A DNA stretch of 12,070 bases. It comes from G020354945 sp964570585. Its GTDB lineage: Bacteria > Omnitrophota > Gorgyraeia > JABMRG01 > JAFGKX01. The position numbers and the translations under genes are program-made. Of this stretch, positions 1-6,150 are shown one piece after another. Location of the stretch: contig CAZMYR010000049.1 of the NCBI GenBank assembly GCA_964570585.1, positions 1 to 12,070 on the forward strand, in the 5' to 3' direction. The notes under the pieces were generated by a model. The model saw only the letters and a list, made by a program, of their open reading frames with translations. It made no database searches and was not told the origin of the DNA. Each line of letters begins with the position of its first letter. Position 1 is the first letter of the stretch.

Positions 1-345
1 AGTAAAATTATTGAGAAATGTCAAGCCAAAGCTCTTCAGCGCCTCTTCAATAAACCTTTTATCTAAAGTCGCGTCATCGTTAAGACAAAGAATAAAATCT
101 CCTTTGCCCATTTCTATCCCCTTATTAAGCGATTCGCAGTAAAATAAATTCTTCCGGCTCTGGTATAAATTAACATCTGGATAACGCCTTAAGATATCGT
201 GACTAAACTCCTGATTAAGCGAGTTATCGATTACCGTGACCTCTAATTTCGGATGAGTCTGTTTTCTTATAGAGTCCAGGCAAGAATCAATATGTCCATT
301 TGTTCCGGCAGTGACAACAACGATACTTACCAATTGATTTGACAT
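1..345 (-). CDS. Family 2 glycosyltransferase, N-terminal part (cut by window edge)
   Basis: The first 115 codons are present and the rest lies beyond position 1. The protein starts MSNQLVSIVVVTAGTNGHID and continues with DSCLDSIRKQTHP and EVTVIDNSL, then LNKGIEMGKGDFILCLNDDA. This is the usual order of a GT-A fold family 2 glycosyltransferase: the N-terminal nucleotide-binding strand SIVVVT, the VIDN strand, the N-x-G segment, and the LNDDA motif in the place of the metal-binding DXD. Such enzymes transfer a sugar from a nucleotide-sugar donor in the cytoplasm or at the inner membrane face. The ATG at 345 follows the stop of the radical SAM-kinase gene by 14 bp, and a GGAAGGG ribosome-binding site fills that gap, so it is the last visible gene of the operon. 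The acceptor (peptide, lipid or polysaccharide) cannot be told from the sequence. Confidence 0.9.
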   Translation of the reverse strand, partial: MSNQLVSIVVVTAGTNGHIDSCLDSIRKQTHPKLEVTVIDNSLNQEFSHDILRRYPDVNLYQSRKNLFYCESLNKGIEMGKGDFILCLNDDATLDKRFIEEALKSFGLTFLNNFT

Positions 346-359
346 CTTATCCCTTCCGG

Positions 360-2318
360 CTACAGTTGTCTTAAAACATCAATAACGCGGCTACTGCGGT
401 CAAACCTGAGCACATAACAAGGTATTTCGCTAGCAATTATATCCACAAGACCCAATATTTTCTGCCACCACTCGGCAGTTACAAAAGGTCTTATTATACA
501 CCCTATCAGCTGTTTTATTATCTCTTTCTTGTCATTTAACGGCATAAGGCAATTATCGTTCGACTTTTCTAAGAATAATATTGCACTTAAGGCAGCGGAA
601 TTCGCAGATACCTCTGGTACATCACCGTGGCTCCAGGTGCCGTAGATTTTAAAACCATCTGAATGTTTTCTTATAATCATCCGGTCATCGCAAAGGAGTT
701 CTGCCTTATCTTTCAGCATTGCCGCTAGGGTAGATTTACCTGCTTCAGAATGGCCGGTAAAAAGTAAACCTTTACCCTCAAATATTACTCCGCAGGAATG
801 CAAGTAACAACCTTGCCTATCCGCCAAAATGCGCGCCAATAATATCTGGTCGGTAGGGAAAATGGTTAAAGAGTGCAGATTGCCCTTAAGAAATGTTTCT
901 TCTTTGTCATTATAAATTCTGGCGCGGGTATGGTCTTGATTAAAAACTGCTACCTGGTGCGGGCTGTTATCCCCGCCTACTGATGAAATTCCTAAATAAA
1001 TCCAAGAATCATTTTTTTTATAAATTGCCCAGGGCGGCTTTCGGTAAATTTCTTTTCCTAAATCCCTGCCGTTTAAATCAGGAAGAGAAAAATAATGCCT
1101 TATCGCAATCGTATCTTCTCCCGGTCTTTCTACTTCAAATAATTTAAACTTAGGATGAAGGGTATTCTCATTAATCGGCAGGTCTGAATCCACTTGAATG
1201 GTGATATCGGCAATCCGGTAATACCGCCGGTGTTCTTTCTGCCAGTTATCCTTAAACTTTTTGTTTTCTCTGGCAACCTCACAAAGATAATCAACCTTAG
1301 CAGAAAATCTGCGATGCTCCAGAAAACCGTAAACCGGGCACCAGCGACAATGACTCCTTAGCGCGCAAGAACCACAGTTTTTTTGGTATTCTTCGTTAAC
1401 CTTAACTCTATTTGCTAAAGAAGGGATAAAATTTTCCCAGCAATCCTGAAAACTCCCCTTTTTTAAATTATATCTTAAGCTGGGGTCTTTGATAAAACAA
1501 CAAAAGGTCATCTGGCCATAAGGATCGATATGGAAATCGCGCCTTGACCCAATGCAGGAGGAAAATAAATATTCATTATTATCGCAAATATAGTGGTGAT
1601 TTTCTCGCTCCTCAGCCATAAATTCTTCATAACTTAAATCCGGCTTATCCAGTTCAACCACATCTTTCGGAGAGAGCCGCTGGCGTATTATCTCTCTATT
1701 TCTTTCAGGGTCACCGCAGGCGGAAAGATATAACCAGGCAGCGCCTACTCTATAATGCCTGCTTAAAGACTCTGCCAAATGAACCATATCCTGGAATTGA
1801 TGGTAATTATCGCGCATCGGAATTAATTGAACTGTAAAACCAGCACCCGCTTCTTTCAAATAAGCAAACCCGCGCATAGCGGCCTCAAACGAACCGGGAT
1901 TACGGGTAATATGGTCATGGACACCGGCGGTTGCCCCATATAGAACAACCATTTTACTGCCTTTGCGTTTCATTAGTTGGGCGATTTTGGGAGTAATGAG
2001 AGTGCCATTGGTATTTATAGAATAAGAATTAGAATGGCTGGTAATATAATCAAATATCTCTATAACATCAGGCCTGAGTAGGGGTTCGCCGCCCGATATA
2101 GACCACTTACGGCAACCCATTTTTTTTGCATCATCGATAAGTTTTCTTATTTCCTCAAAAGAAAGCTCTGCATTTTTATCGGGGGACTCGGGTGGAATCC
2201 TTAGCCAACAGTGACGGCAATTATTATTACAGCGATAGGTAAGGTCAAGGCTGCCTTCTAACGGCAGGCGGGGTAGGTTGTTTGTCTTCTTTATCTCCAG
2301 ATAACTATTCTGTAGCAT
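360..2318 (-). CDS. Radical SAM/SPASM enzyme fused to a C-terminal HPr-kinase-like P-loop domain (rSAM1)
   Basis: This 652-residue protein has two parts. The radical SAM half carries C30-x3-C34-x2-C37 (YRCNNNCRHCW), which binds the 4Fe-4S cluster that cleaves S-adenosylmethionine, and GGEP at 76-79. A SPASM region with Cys255, 273, 274, 315, 318, 324, 327 and 346 would hold auxiliary clusters, as in PqqE and sactisynthases. From about residue 365 a second domain begins, with LHSCGVIFEGKG, a Walker A-like GHSEAGKST (522-530) and DD at 544-545, resembling HPr kinase/phosphorylase. The usual second glycine of the HprK P-loop is Glu525 here. Radical SAM/SPASM enzymes of this type modify ribosomal peptides; HprK-like proteins recur in lasso-peptide and radical SAM clusters. 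The gene follows precursor A after a 112-bp gap with a perfect hairpin. Its ribosome-binding site is weak. The product and the kinase substrate are unknown; the domain calls are firm. Confidence 0.93.
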   Translation of the reverse strand: MLQNSYLEIKKTNNLPRLPLEGSLDLTYRCNNNCRHCWLRIPPESPDKNAELSFEEIRKLIDDAKKMGCRKWSISGGEPLLRPDVIEIFDYITSHSNSYSINTNGTLITPKIAQLMKRKGSKMVVLYGATAGVHDHITRNPGSFEAAMRGFAYLKEAGAGFTVQLIPMRDNYHQFQDMVHLAESLSRHYRVGAAWLYLSACGDPERNREIIRQRLSPKDVVELDKPDLSYEEFMAEERENHHYICDNNEYLFSSCIGSRRDFHIDPYGQMTFCCFIKDPSLRYNLKKGSFQDCWENFIPSLANRVKVNEEYQKNCGSCALRSHCRWCPVYGFLEHRRFSAKVDYLCEVARENKKFKDNWQKEHRRYYRIADITIQVDSDLPINENTLHPKFKLFEVERPGEDTIAIRHYFSLPDLNGRDLGKEIYRKPPWAIYKKNDSWIYLGISSVGGDNSPHQVAVFNQDHTRARIYNDKEETFLKGNLHSLTIFPTDQILLARILADRQGCYLHSCGVIFEGKGLLFTGHSEAGKSTLAAMLKDKAELLCDDRMIIRKHSDGFKIYGTWSHGDVPEVSANSAALSAILFLEKSNDNCLMPLNDKKEIIKQLIGCIIRPFVTAEWWQKILGLVDIIASEIPCYVLRFDRSSRVIDVLRQL

Positions 2319-2338
2319 ATTTAAATTATGGCATCCAC

Positions 2339-2363
2339 GGATAGTTTAAGCCTTAAACTATCC
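2339..2363 (-). other. Perfect 11-bp inverted repeat between precursor A and rSAM1
   Basis: Arms GGATAGTTTAA and TTAAACTATCC pair perfectly around a 3-nt loop. On the transcribed strand no uridine run follows, so it does not look like a standard intrinsic terminator. It lies 20 bp upstream of the rSAM1 start and about 65 bp downstream of the precursor A stop. A hairpin here could protect the abundant precursor mRNA from 3' decay, mark a processing site or hinder rSAM1 translation. It could also be a protein-binding palindrome. Confidence 0.7.
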
Positions 2364-2370
2364 AGCGTAA

Positions 2371-2410
2371 CAGGTCCAAAAACCAATTCTCAAGGGACCA
2401 AGGGCTAGAG
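2371..2410 (-). repeat. Precursor-associated 3' repeat, copy A
   Basis: On the plus strand this segment reads CAGGTCCAA, then an A-rich AACCAA stretch, then CAAGGGA-CAAGGGCTA. It matches the segment downstream of precursor C with only a few differences, and its inner part matches that downstream of precursor B. In all three places it lies immediately 3' of a precursor stop codon. The inner sequence can fold weakly, here TCTC with GAGA, where copy C would pair CCC with GGG. It is either a conserved mRNA element or duplicated flanking DNA. Confidence 0.6.
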
Positions 2411-2430
2411 AGGGGGGAACGCCTCCAGCC

Positions 2431-2616
2431 CTAGCTCCCTAATGTCGCACAACTCTGGCACGGCGCTGGCTGATAGCAGTGCCCAGCCACTACGGCCGGC
2501 CCAGCGCCGCCTACAAACTTGGCCAGCTTACACGCATCGAGCGTCCTCTCTTCAGGCTTTCCCCTAATTAAAATAATCAGCTTTGGCTTTAGCCATTCTC
2601 TCTTTTCTTTAGGCAT
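2431..2616 (-). CDS. RiPP precursor peptide A (61 aa)
   Basis: The protein has a basic start (MPKEKREWLKPK), a hydrophobic helix LIILIRGKPEE, then TLDACK, which closes the leader at residue 30. The remaining 31 residues are Gly/Ala/Pro-rich with Cys47, Cys53 and Cys56 and end in ATLGS. The leader aligns without gaps from KPKLIIL onward with two other small genes in the window (at 2716-2928 and 6142-6336), while the core differs completely outside its cysteines. Conserved leader plus variable core is typical of ribosomal peptide precursors. The start is supported by a very strong ribosome-binding site, GGAGGTGA. It lies between precursor B and rSAM1. Leader residue Cys29 is shared by all three peptides. 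The processed product and cleavage site cannot be read from the sequence; no double-glycine site is placed as expected for C39 peptidases. Confidence 0.85.
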   Translation of the reverse strand: MPKEKREWLKPKLIILIRGKPEERTLDACKLAKFVGGAGPAVVAGHCYQPAPCQSCATLGS

Positions 2617-2620
2617 GATT

Positions 2621-2628
2621 TCACCTCC
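2621..2628 (-). promoter_or_regulatory. Strong ribosome-binding site of precursor A
   Basis: GGAGGTGA lies 4 bp upstream of the ATG and is near-perfectly complementary to the 3' end of 16S rRNA. It fixes the start of a gene too short for confident coding statistics and suggests high translation, as expected for a precursor peptide. Confidence 0.8.
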
Positions 2629-2639
2629 GTATTTTAAGT

Positions 2640-2679
2640 TTGCGGTATGGGGTCTGCTTCAAGCATCTTCCGCATGGCA
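2640..2679 (-). pseudogene. Possible remnant of the 3' end of a radical SAM gene
   Basis: Read on the minus strand this stretch gives AMRKMLEADPIPQT followed by a stop. It resembles the C-terminal HSRQKMLENTV segment of rSAM2, and the DNA matches over about 15 bases (AAGATGCT then GAA). As in the rSAM2-precursor B junction, it lies just upstream of a precursor start. The simplest reading is that a unit containing a radical SAM 3' end plus its downstream precursor was duplicated and then mostly deleted. The match is short, so this is tentative. Confidence 0.4.
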
Positions 2680-2724
2680 AAAACAAGTACCCAAAGGAAC
2701 AAGGGCTAATTGGGGTCAGCTGGG
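2680..2724 (-). repeat. Precursor-associated 3' repeat, copy B
   Basis: This segment overlaps the precursor B stop codon and runs downstream. Its inner part, GGAACAAGGGCTAATTGGGG and the bases after it up to the C-terminal codons, is identical to copy C over 29 bp. The outer CAGGTCC part found in copies A and C has been replaced here by the radical SAM-like remnant. This supports a recent common origin of the B and C cassettes. Confidence 0.6.
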
Positions 2725-2928
2725 CCCGCTGATTGTGTGACAGGTCACGCACCCACTCATCATGCCGCCGATCCTTGGGACGCACGCCCCGAACATCCCG
2801 TTGGGGTGGCCCGCGGCCCCGCCATATCCACCCTTACACCCCGCGAGCACCGTCTCCTCAGGTTTTCCCCTTACCAAGATAATCAGCTTTGGCTTGCCCC
2901 ATTTTGGTTTTTTACTTTCTCCTGGCAT
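2716..2928 (-). CDS. RiPP precursor peptide B (70 aa)
   Basis: The leader MPGESKKPKWGKPKLIILVR continues with GKPEETVLAGCK (to residue 32) and differs from that of precursor C by only a few residues. The core is strongly glycine-rich (GGYGGAAG, GGMMSG) with Cys49, Cys60 and Cys63 and ends in ISGPS. Its first 46 bp lie inside the 3' end of rSAM2 in another frame, and its AGGAG ribosome-binding site is also inside that gene, so its translation is probably coupled to the enzyme. The core DNA is markedly more GC-rich than the enzyme genes. The leader DNA shares a 35-bp identical block with precursor C, which shows recent duplication. The family is inferred from leader conservation and context; I do not recognise a named product. 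Confidence 0.85.
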   Translation of the reverse strand: MPGESKKPKWGKPKLIILVRGKPEETVLAGCKGGYGGAAGHPNGMFGACVPRIGGMMSGCVTCHTISGPS

Positions 2929-4076
2929 AAGCGTATCTCCTTTTTAACTTGAAATTTTAACACTGTGTTTTCGAGCATCTTCTGCCTGGAATGGGCGACT
3001 TCGCAGAAATAATCAACTGGCTTATCCAATTCACCGTTTTCCAAGTAGGAATGTGCCGGGCACCAGATGCAGAGGTTTATGATTGGACATTTCCGGCATT
3101 TGTTTAGAAACTCTTCTCTATTCGAACGCATATCCCGCACTTTGAAGACAAAATTTTCCCAGGCATCAACAAGTGTCCCCTTTTTAAGGTCATAAATGCA
3201 ATCCGGATGCCAAAGCGAAGAGCAAAGGCGGTAAAAACCGTCATAACTTACCGTAAAACTGCCTTGGCCTGTCCCGCAATGAAAAAGGTGGTTACAGTTA
3301 ATATGGGAAAATTCAGGATTAATTAGTTCATCGCAACCTTTTTTTAAAGCATCTGAACGTTCTGAATCTAATTGTTCTATGGCCACAATTTCCCTTGCTG
3401 ACAGCCTTTCAGATTTTATCTCTTCATTTCTCTCTTTATTGCCATCGAAGCGTAAATGCAGAAACGGGTCAAAGCGGAAATAATCCCTGGTTCTGTCGCG
3501 GCAGAACCGTGCAATTTGGGGCAATTCATGGACATTGGAACGCAAGGCCATTGCCTTAAAGCGCACCTTAAGCTTATTTTCCAGCAAAAGATTTAATCCC
3601 CGCATAAAACAATCAAATGAACCGGCTTTGCGGGTTACCTGCTCATAGGTTTTTTTAGTCACTCCGTAAACTGTTACTTCTATATCCCTGGGAGGATATT
3701 TTTTAAAAAATCTGATGTGTTCATCGTTAATCAGGGTGGCATTAGTAAAAACCGAAAGCAAAAGCCCTTTTTTCTTTAAATATAAATAAATATCAAAAAA
3801 ATCTTCTCGCAATAACGGCTCGCCGCCTGTAAGCAAACACCAAAAGGCACCTAAATCTACAGCCTGGTCAACTATATTCTTAATTTCTCCGAGAGAAAGC
3901 TCTTTTCTTTCTGCCTGCTGGTCATTGGCCGGCAGGTTTATATAGCAATGCCGGCAATTATTATTGCACCTGGCAGTTAATTCTAAATCAAAAGAAATAA
4001 CCCTTCTTTTTTCCTTCATCCTTTCCCAGAGGGGAAATTCCGGCAAAGGAACTGCCTTCACAAATGCATTGCGCAT
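2883..4076 (-). CDS. Radical SAM/SPASM peptide-modifying enzyme (rSAM2)
   Basis: This is a 397-residue enzyme if started at the ATG at 4076, which has AGGAGG 8 bp upstream; an upstream in-frame ATG at 4127 lies inside the protease gene and lacks such a site. C37-x3-C41-x2-C44 (ARCNNNCRHCY) binds the radical SAM cluster and GGEP follows at 84-87. The C-terminal SPASM domain shows Cys267, 285, 327, 330, 336, 339 and 358, in the CRKC, CIWC and VDYFCEVAH signature order. The enzyme is expected to act in the cytoplasm on a leader-bound peptide, forming thioether or carbon-carbon links or epimerising residues; which reaction cannot be read. It overlaps the protease gene by 19 bp at its start and precursor B by 46 bp at its end. 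The last ~25 residues extend past where the SPASM fold of its paralogue gives way to an unrelated tail and may be a read-through extension. Confidence 0.93.
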   Translation of the reverse strand: MRNAFVKAVPLPEFPLWERMKEKRRVISFDLELTARCNNNCRHCYINLPANDQQAERKELSLGEIKNIVDQAVDLGAFWCLLTGGEPLLREDFFDIYLYLKKKGLLLSVFTNATLINDEHIRFFKKYPPRDIEVTVYGVTKKTYEQVTRKAGSFDCFMRGLNLLLENKLKVRFKAMALRSNVHELPQIARFCRDRTRDYFRFDPFLHLRFDGNKERNEEIKSERLSAREIVAIEQLDSERSDALKKGCDELINPEFSHINCNHLFHCGTGQGSFTVSYDGFYRLCSSLWHPDCIYDLKKGTLVDAWENFVFKVRDMRSNREEFLNKCRKCPIINLCIWCPAHSYLENGELDKPVDYFCEVAHSRQKMLENTVLKFQVKKEIRLCQEKVKNQNGASQS

Positions 4077-4546
4077 TTTATAAACCTCCTGGCAGAAAAA
4101 GGAAGCAGCATCCAGCACCAAAAACAAAGAGGTAGTATCTTTACTCTGCTTAAGAGCCCGATAATGAATCTTTCAGGCCCCAAGCCAAACTTAACCCGCC
4201 TGCCCTTTCTGTCTATCCCAATTATGACTCCTAAGATATTTTCTTTAGGAATCAAACCGTCTATTTTAAAAATAGTATCTCCTTTTATCAGATAAACATT
4301 ACTGTTTTTCCCTATCGCTCTATGAATAGTCAGTTTTCCTGAACAGGGATTTATAAACGCTACCGGCTGCCCAAAACCTATGGAGGAATTACAAATAGAG
4401 GAGATTATTACCACATCATTATCTCTGATAAAAGGCACCATACTGAAACCTTTGACCTGAAACCTAAAAGAAGCGCCTTTGGAAAGGACAGACTCTATCA
4501 GCTCGATTAATGCCTGTGAAGAGAAAGAAATCTCATTGGGTTTCAA
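4058..4546 (-). CDS. S26-type signal-peptidase-like protease
   Basis: This 162-residue protein carries VKGFSMVPFI, with nucleophile Ser35 in the S-M-x-P box of the LexA/signal peptidase fold. KLTIHRAIG follows with His75, then VYLIKGDT. In bacterial leader peptidase the general base is a lysine at the second box; a histidine there is the archaeal/eukaryotic Sec11 pattern and is common among small S24/S26 proteases in peptide clusters. A hydrophobic stretch at about 128-152 could anchor it in the membrane. No ATG is available in frame: an in-frame TAG sits directly before a TTG at 4546, which is taken as the start, 14 bp inside the end of the PqqD-like gene, with only a weak ribosome-binding site. 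The likely role, removal of the precursor leader, is inferred from context. The family call is firm. Confidence 0.85.
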   Translation of the reverse strand: MKPNEISFSSQALIELIESVLSKGASFRFQVKGFSMVPFIRDNDVVIISSICNSSIGFGQPVAFINPCSGKLTIHRAIGKNSNVYLIKGDTIFKIDGLIPKENILGVIIGIDRKGRRVKFGLGPERFIIGLLSRVKILPLCFWCWMLLPFSARRFIKCAMHL

Positions 4547-4838
4547 CTAACATTCTCTTTTTAAGCAGTTCTTTTGCCAGGCCAATAACATCCTTCTCGA
4601 TTTCGTCAGGAGAACCTTCAAATTCAAAACTCAAATCTCTCGCTATGTCTTTCAAACTTCTCCTGCCATCTAATTTACCCCAAATAGCCCGTCCGGTTTC
4701 ATTCAAAGTAAATATCTCATCTTCCAAATCTCCGATGCCCGAAGCGATAGGAACAATGATAAACTCCCCCTGCACTTCCCTGGCCACTACATCCTCTGAT
4801 GGCATGTAGGCCTTATCGATATCAATGTTTAATTCCAT
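4533..4838 (-). CDS. PqqD-like peptide recognition protein
   Basis: This 101-residue protein starts MELNIDIDKAYMPSEDVVAR. The body contains GDLEDEIFTLNETGRAIWGKLDGRRS, followed by LKDIARDLSFEFEGSPDEIEKDV and LAKELLKKRMLVE. The pattern of an acidic N-terminal strand, 'hxLNxTGxxIWxxLDG', and a helical half with a spaced Glu/Asp-rich segment is that of PqqD (winged-helix RiPP recognition element). PqqD-like proteins bind precursor leaders and present them to radical SAM/SPASM partners. An ATG at 4856 is possible but lies within rSAM3; the ATG at 4838 has AGGAGG 6 bp away, overlapping the rSAM3 stop, and is preferred. As the only stand-alone recognition element seen, it may serve all three radical SAM enzymes. 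Confidence 0.92.
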   Translation of the reverse strand: MELNIDIDKAYMPSEDVVAREVQGEFIIVPIASGIGDLEDEIFTLNETGRAIWGKLDGRRSLKDIARDLSFEFEGSPDEIEKDVIGLAKELLKKRMLVETQ

Positions 4839-4848
4839 TTTCCCCCTC

Positions 4849-6045
4849 CTATACACTTGTAACTCCTGCTTCAGGTTTATCTACAAATTCACTTATCCTT
4901 TTTCTCCAATCTTCTACTTCCCAAGCTCTTTCACCATCTTTTACTAAACCCAGAAACTTTGCCTGAGTATGCGCAATCTCGCAAAAATACTCTACCGGCG
5001 TATCCAAAGTGCCGTGCTCCATCCAGGATTTTGCCGGGCATTGCTCGCAAAGGCCTTTTAAGAAACATTTCGCGCAACGTTGCAGATAATCGGGGTTAGT
5101 AGCTTTGATTTCTCTTATTTTTGGAAAGAAATTAGTTAAGGCGTCCTTAAGAGAACCTTCTCTTAGATTATAAACCGTATCTGGATGCCTTAGCATCATA
5201 CAGGGCTGAAAATTCCCATAAGCATCTACACAACCACCGTAGCCAGCGCCGCAGGAAAAAAGTCTATCTGCGGCCGGCCGCATAAATTTAGAACAGAATT
5301 GCTTCATCTCTTTTATATATTTATCCTTCCTGCGGGTTAGAATTCTCAATCCTTCCGCGGAGCTAAGCCGCAGGCTTCTTATTAACTGATTTTTTGCCCC
5401 ATCTCTCCTGCCGCGCAAGTCGAAAAACATTGAATACGAGGGCGGGCTATCCATCCAGGGGATAGTTGCTGCCCATTCCTCAAATGCTTCTATTTCCTCT
5501 TTATTGCTTGGTAATAACGCTTCTTTAACCACGAAAGGAATTCGCTTCTTAAGCAATAAGTTTATCCCTTCCCAAGCCGCCTCAAAGGAACCGTTTACCC
5601 GTGTTATCGCCTCATAGGAACTTTTTTTCATCCCGTAAACCGTGACTTCAATTTTTTCTAAAGGCGGGATATGGCTAAATAATTCTGCTAAACGCTGCGT
5701 AATCAAAGTAGCATTGGTGAATAAAAGCACTTTAAGGCCCAACTTTCTGGCGAAAATATACAATTCTTCAAAATCTTCCCTTAAAAGCGGCTCACCTCCT
5801 GTGAAACGCACAGCCATACAGTCTAAAGATACTGCCTGCTTAAGGATATTTTTAATTTCTTCAGTGGATAGTTCCCTCTCTTTTGCAGCTAAATCATCGG
5901 CAGGCAGATTTATAGAACAGTGAATGCAATTATTGTTACAGCGCTCGGTAAGCTCGATATCTAACCGGCTTAAAAGCGGTTTGGCATCTTTCCATAAAGT
6001 AGCCTTATTGATGTCCTGTTTTTCTATATAAGGTTCGATTATCAT
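4849..6045 (-). CDS. Radical SAM/SPASM peptide-modifying enzyme (rSAM3)
   Basis: This 398-residue enzyme is a paralogue of rSAM2. C36-x3-C40-x2-C43 (ERCNNNCIHCS) is the radical SAM cluster site and GGEP lies at 83-86. SPASM cysteines are at 265, 272, 282, 324, 327, 333, 336 and 355, with CAKC, CEQC and VEYFCEIAH. Both enzymes share INLPA-D and the following E-L-S acidic turn after the cluster motif, so they probably diverged by duplication. The gene follows precursor C after 96 bp and is followed 10 bp later by the PqqD-like gene, the classic enzyme-recognition pair. The ATG has GGTGAG about 12 bp upstream. A precursor directly upstream makes precursor C its most likely substrate, but sharing among the three peptides is equally possible. 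Confidence 0.94.
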   Translation of the reverse strand: MIIEPYIEKQDINKATLWKDAKPLLSRLDIELTERCNNNCIHCSINLPADDLAAKERELSTEEIKNILKQAVSLDCMAVRFTGGEPLLREDFEELYIFARKLGLKVLLFTNATLITQRLAELFSHIPPLEKIEVTVYGMKKSSYEAITRVNGSFEAAWEGINLLLKKRIPFVVKEALLPSNKEEIEAFEEWAATIPWMDSPPSYSMFFDLRGRRDGAKNQLIRSLRLSSAEGLRILTRRKDKYIKEMKQFCSKFMRPAADRLFSCGAGYGGCVDAYGNFQPCMMLRHPDTVYNLREGSLKDALTNFFPKIREIKATNPDYLQRCAKCFLKGLCEQCPAKSWMEHGTLDTPVEYFCEIAHTQAKFLGLVKDGERAWEVEDWRKRISEFVDKPEAGVTSV

Positions 6046-6097
6046 TTTTTACTTGCACTCACCGTTCAACATTACAGACAAAATACGATTATCCCTA

Positions 6098-6150
6098 CAG
6101 GTCCAAGAACCAAATCCCAAGGGAACAAGGGCTAATTGGGGTCAGCTGGG
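6098..6150 (-). repeat. Precursor-associated 3' repeat, copy C
   Basis: This is the most complete copy. It begins on the plus strand with CAGGTCCAAGAACCAAAT, continues CCCAAGGGAACAAGGGCTAA and ends in the last codons of precursor C. CCAA-CCC can pair with GGG-TTGG around an AAGGGAACAA loop. The outer half matches copy A and the inner half matches copy B, which makes it the link between the three cassettes. Confidence 0.65.

Noticed and set aside
2339..2363. Intrinsic terminator after precursor A
   Set aside because: The hairpin is AT-rich and no T-run follows on the transcribed strand.
2431..2928. Lanthipeptide or double-glycine bacteriocin precursors
   Set aside because: There is no LanB/LanC/LanM-like gene, no C39 peptidase domain in the exporter, and no double-glycine cleavage motif at a shared position.
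2519..2952. Plus-strand open frames of 61-80 codons across the precursor genes
   Set aside because: They lie antisense to the precursors, differ in length and frame, and their apparent similarity to each other only mirrors the shared precursor leader DNA.
4077..4127. Upstream ATG for rSAM2 at 4127
   Set aside because: It would add 17 residues encoded within the protease gene and lacks a good ribosome-binding site; the ATG at 4076 has AGGAGG at proper spacing.
4510..5923. Plus-strand open frames of 93-99 codons opposite the PqqD-like and rSAM3 genes
   Set aside because: Serine/lysine-rich shadows of real minus-strand genes, with no ribosome-binding site or family features.
2371..6150. CRISPR array or variable-region retroelement system
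   Set aside because: There are only three dispersed copies tied to precursor genes, with no regular spacing, no Cas genes, no reverse transcriptase and no template repeat.
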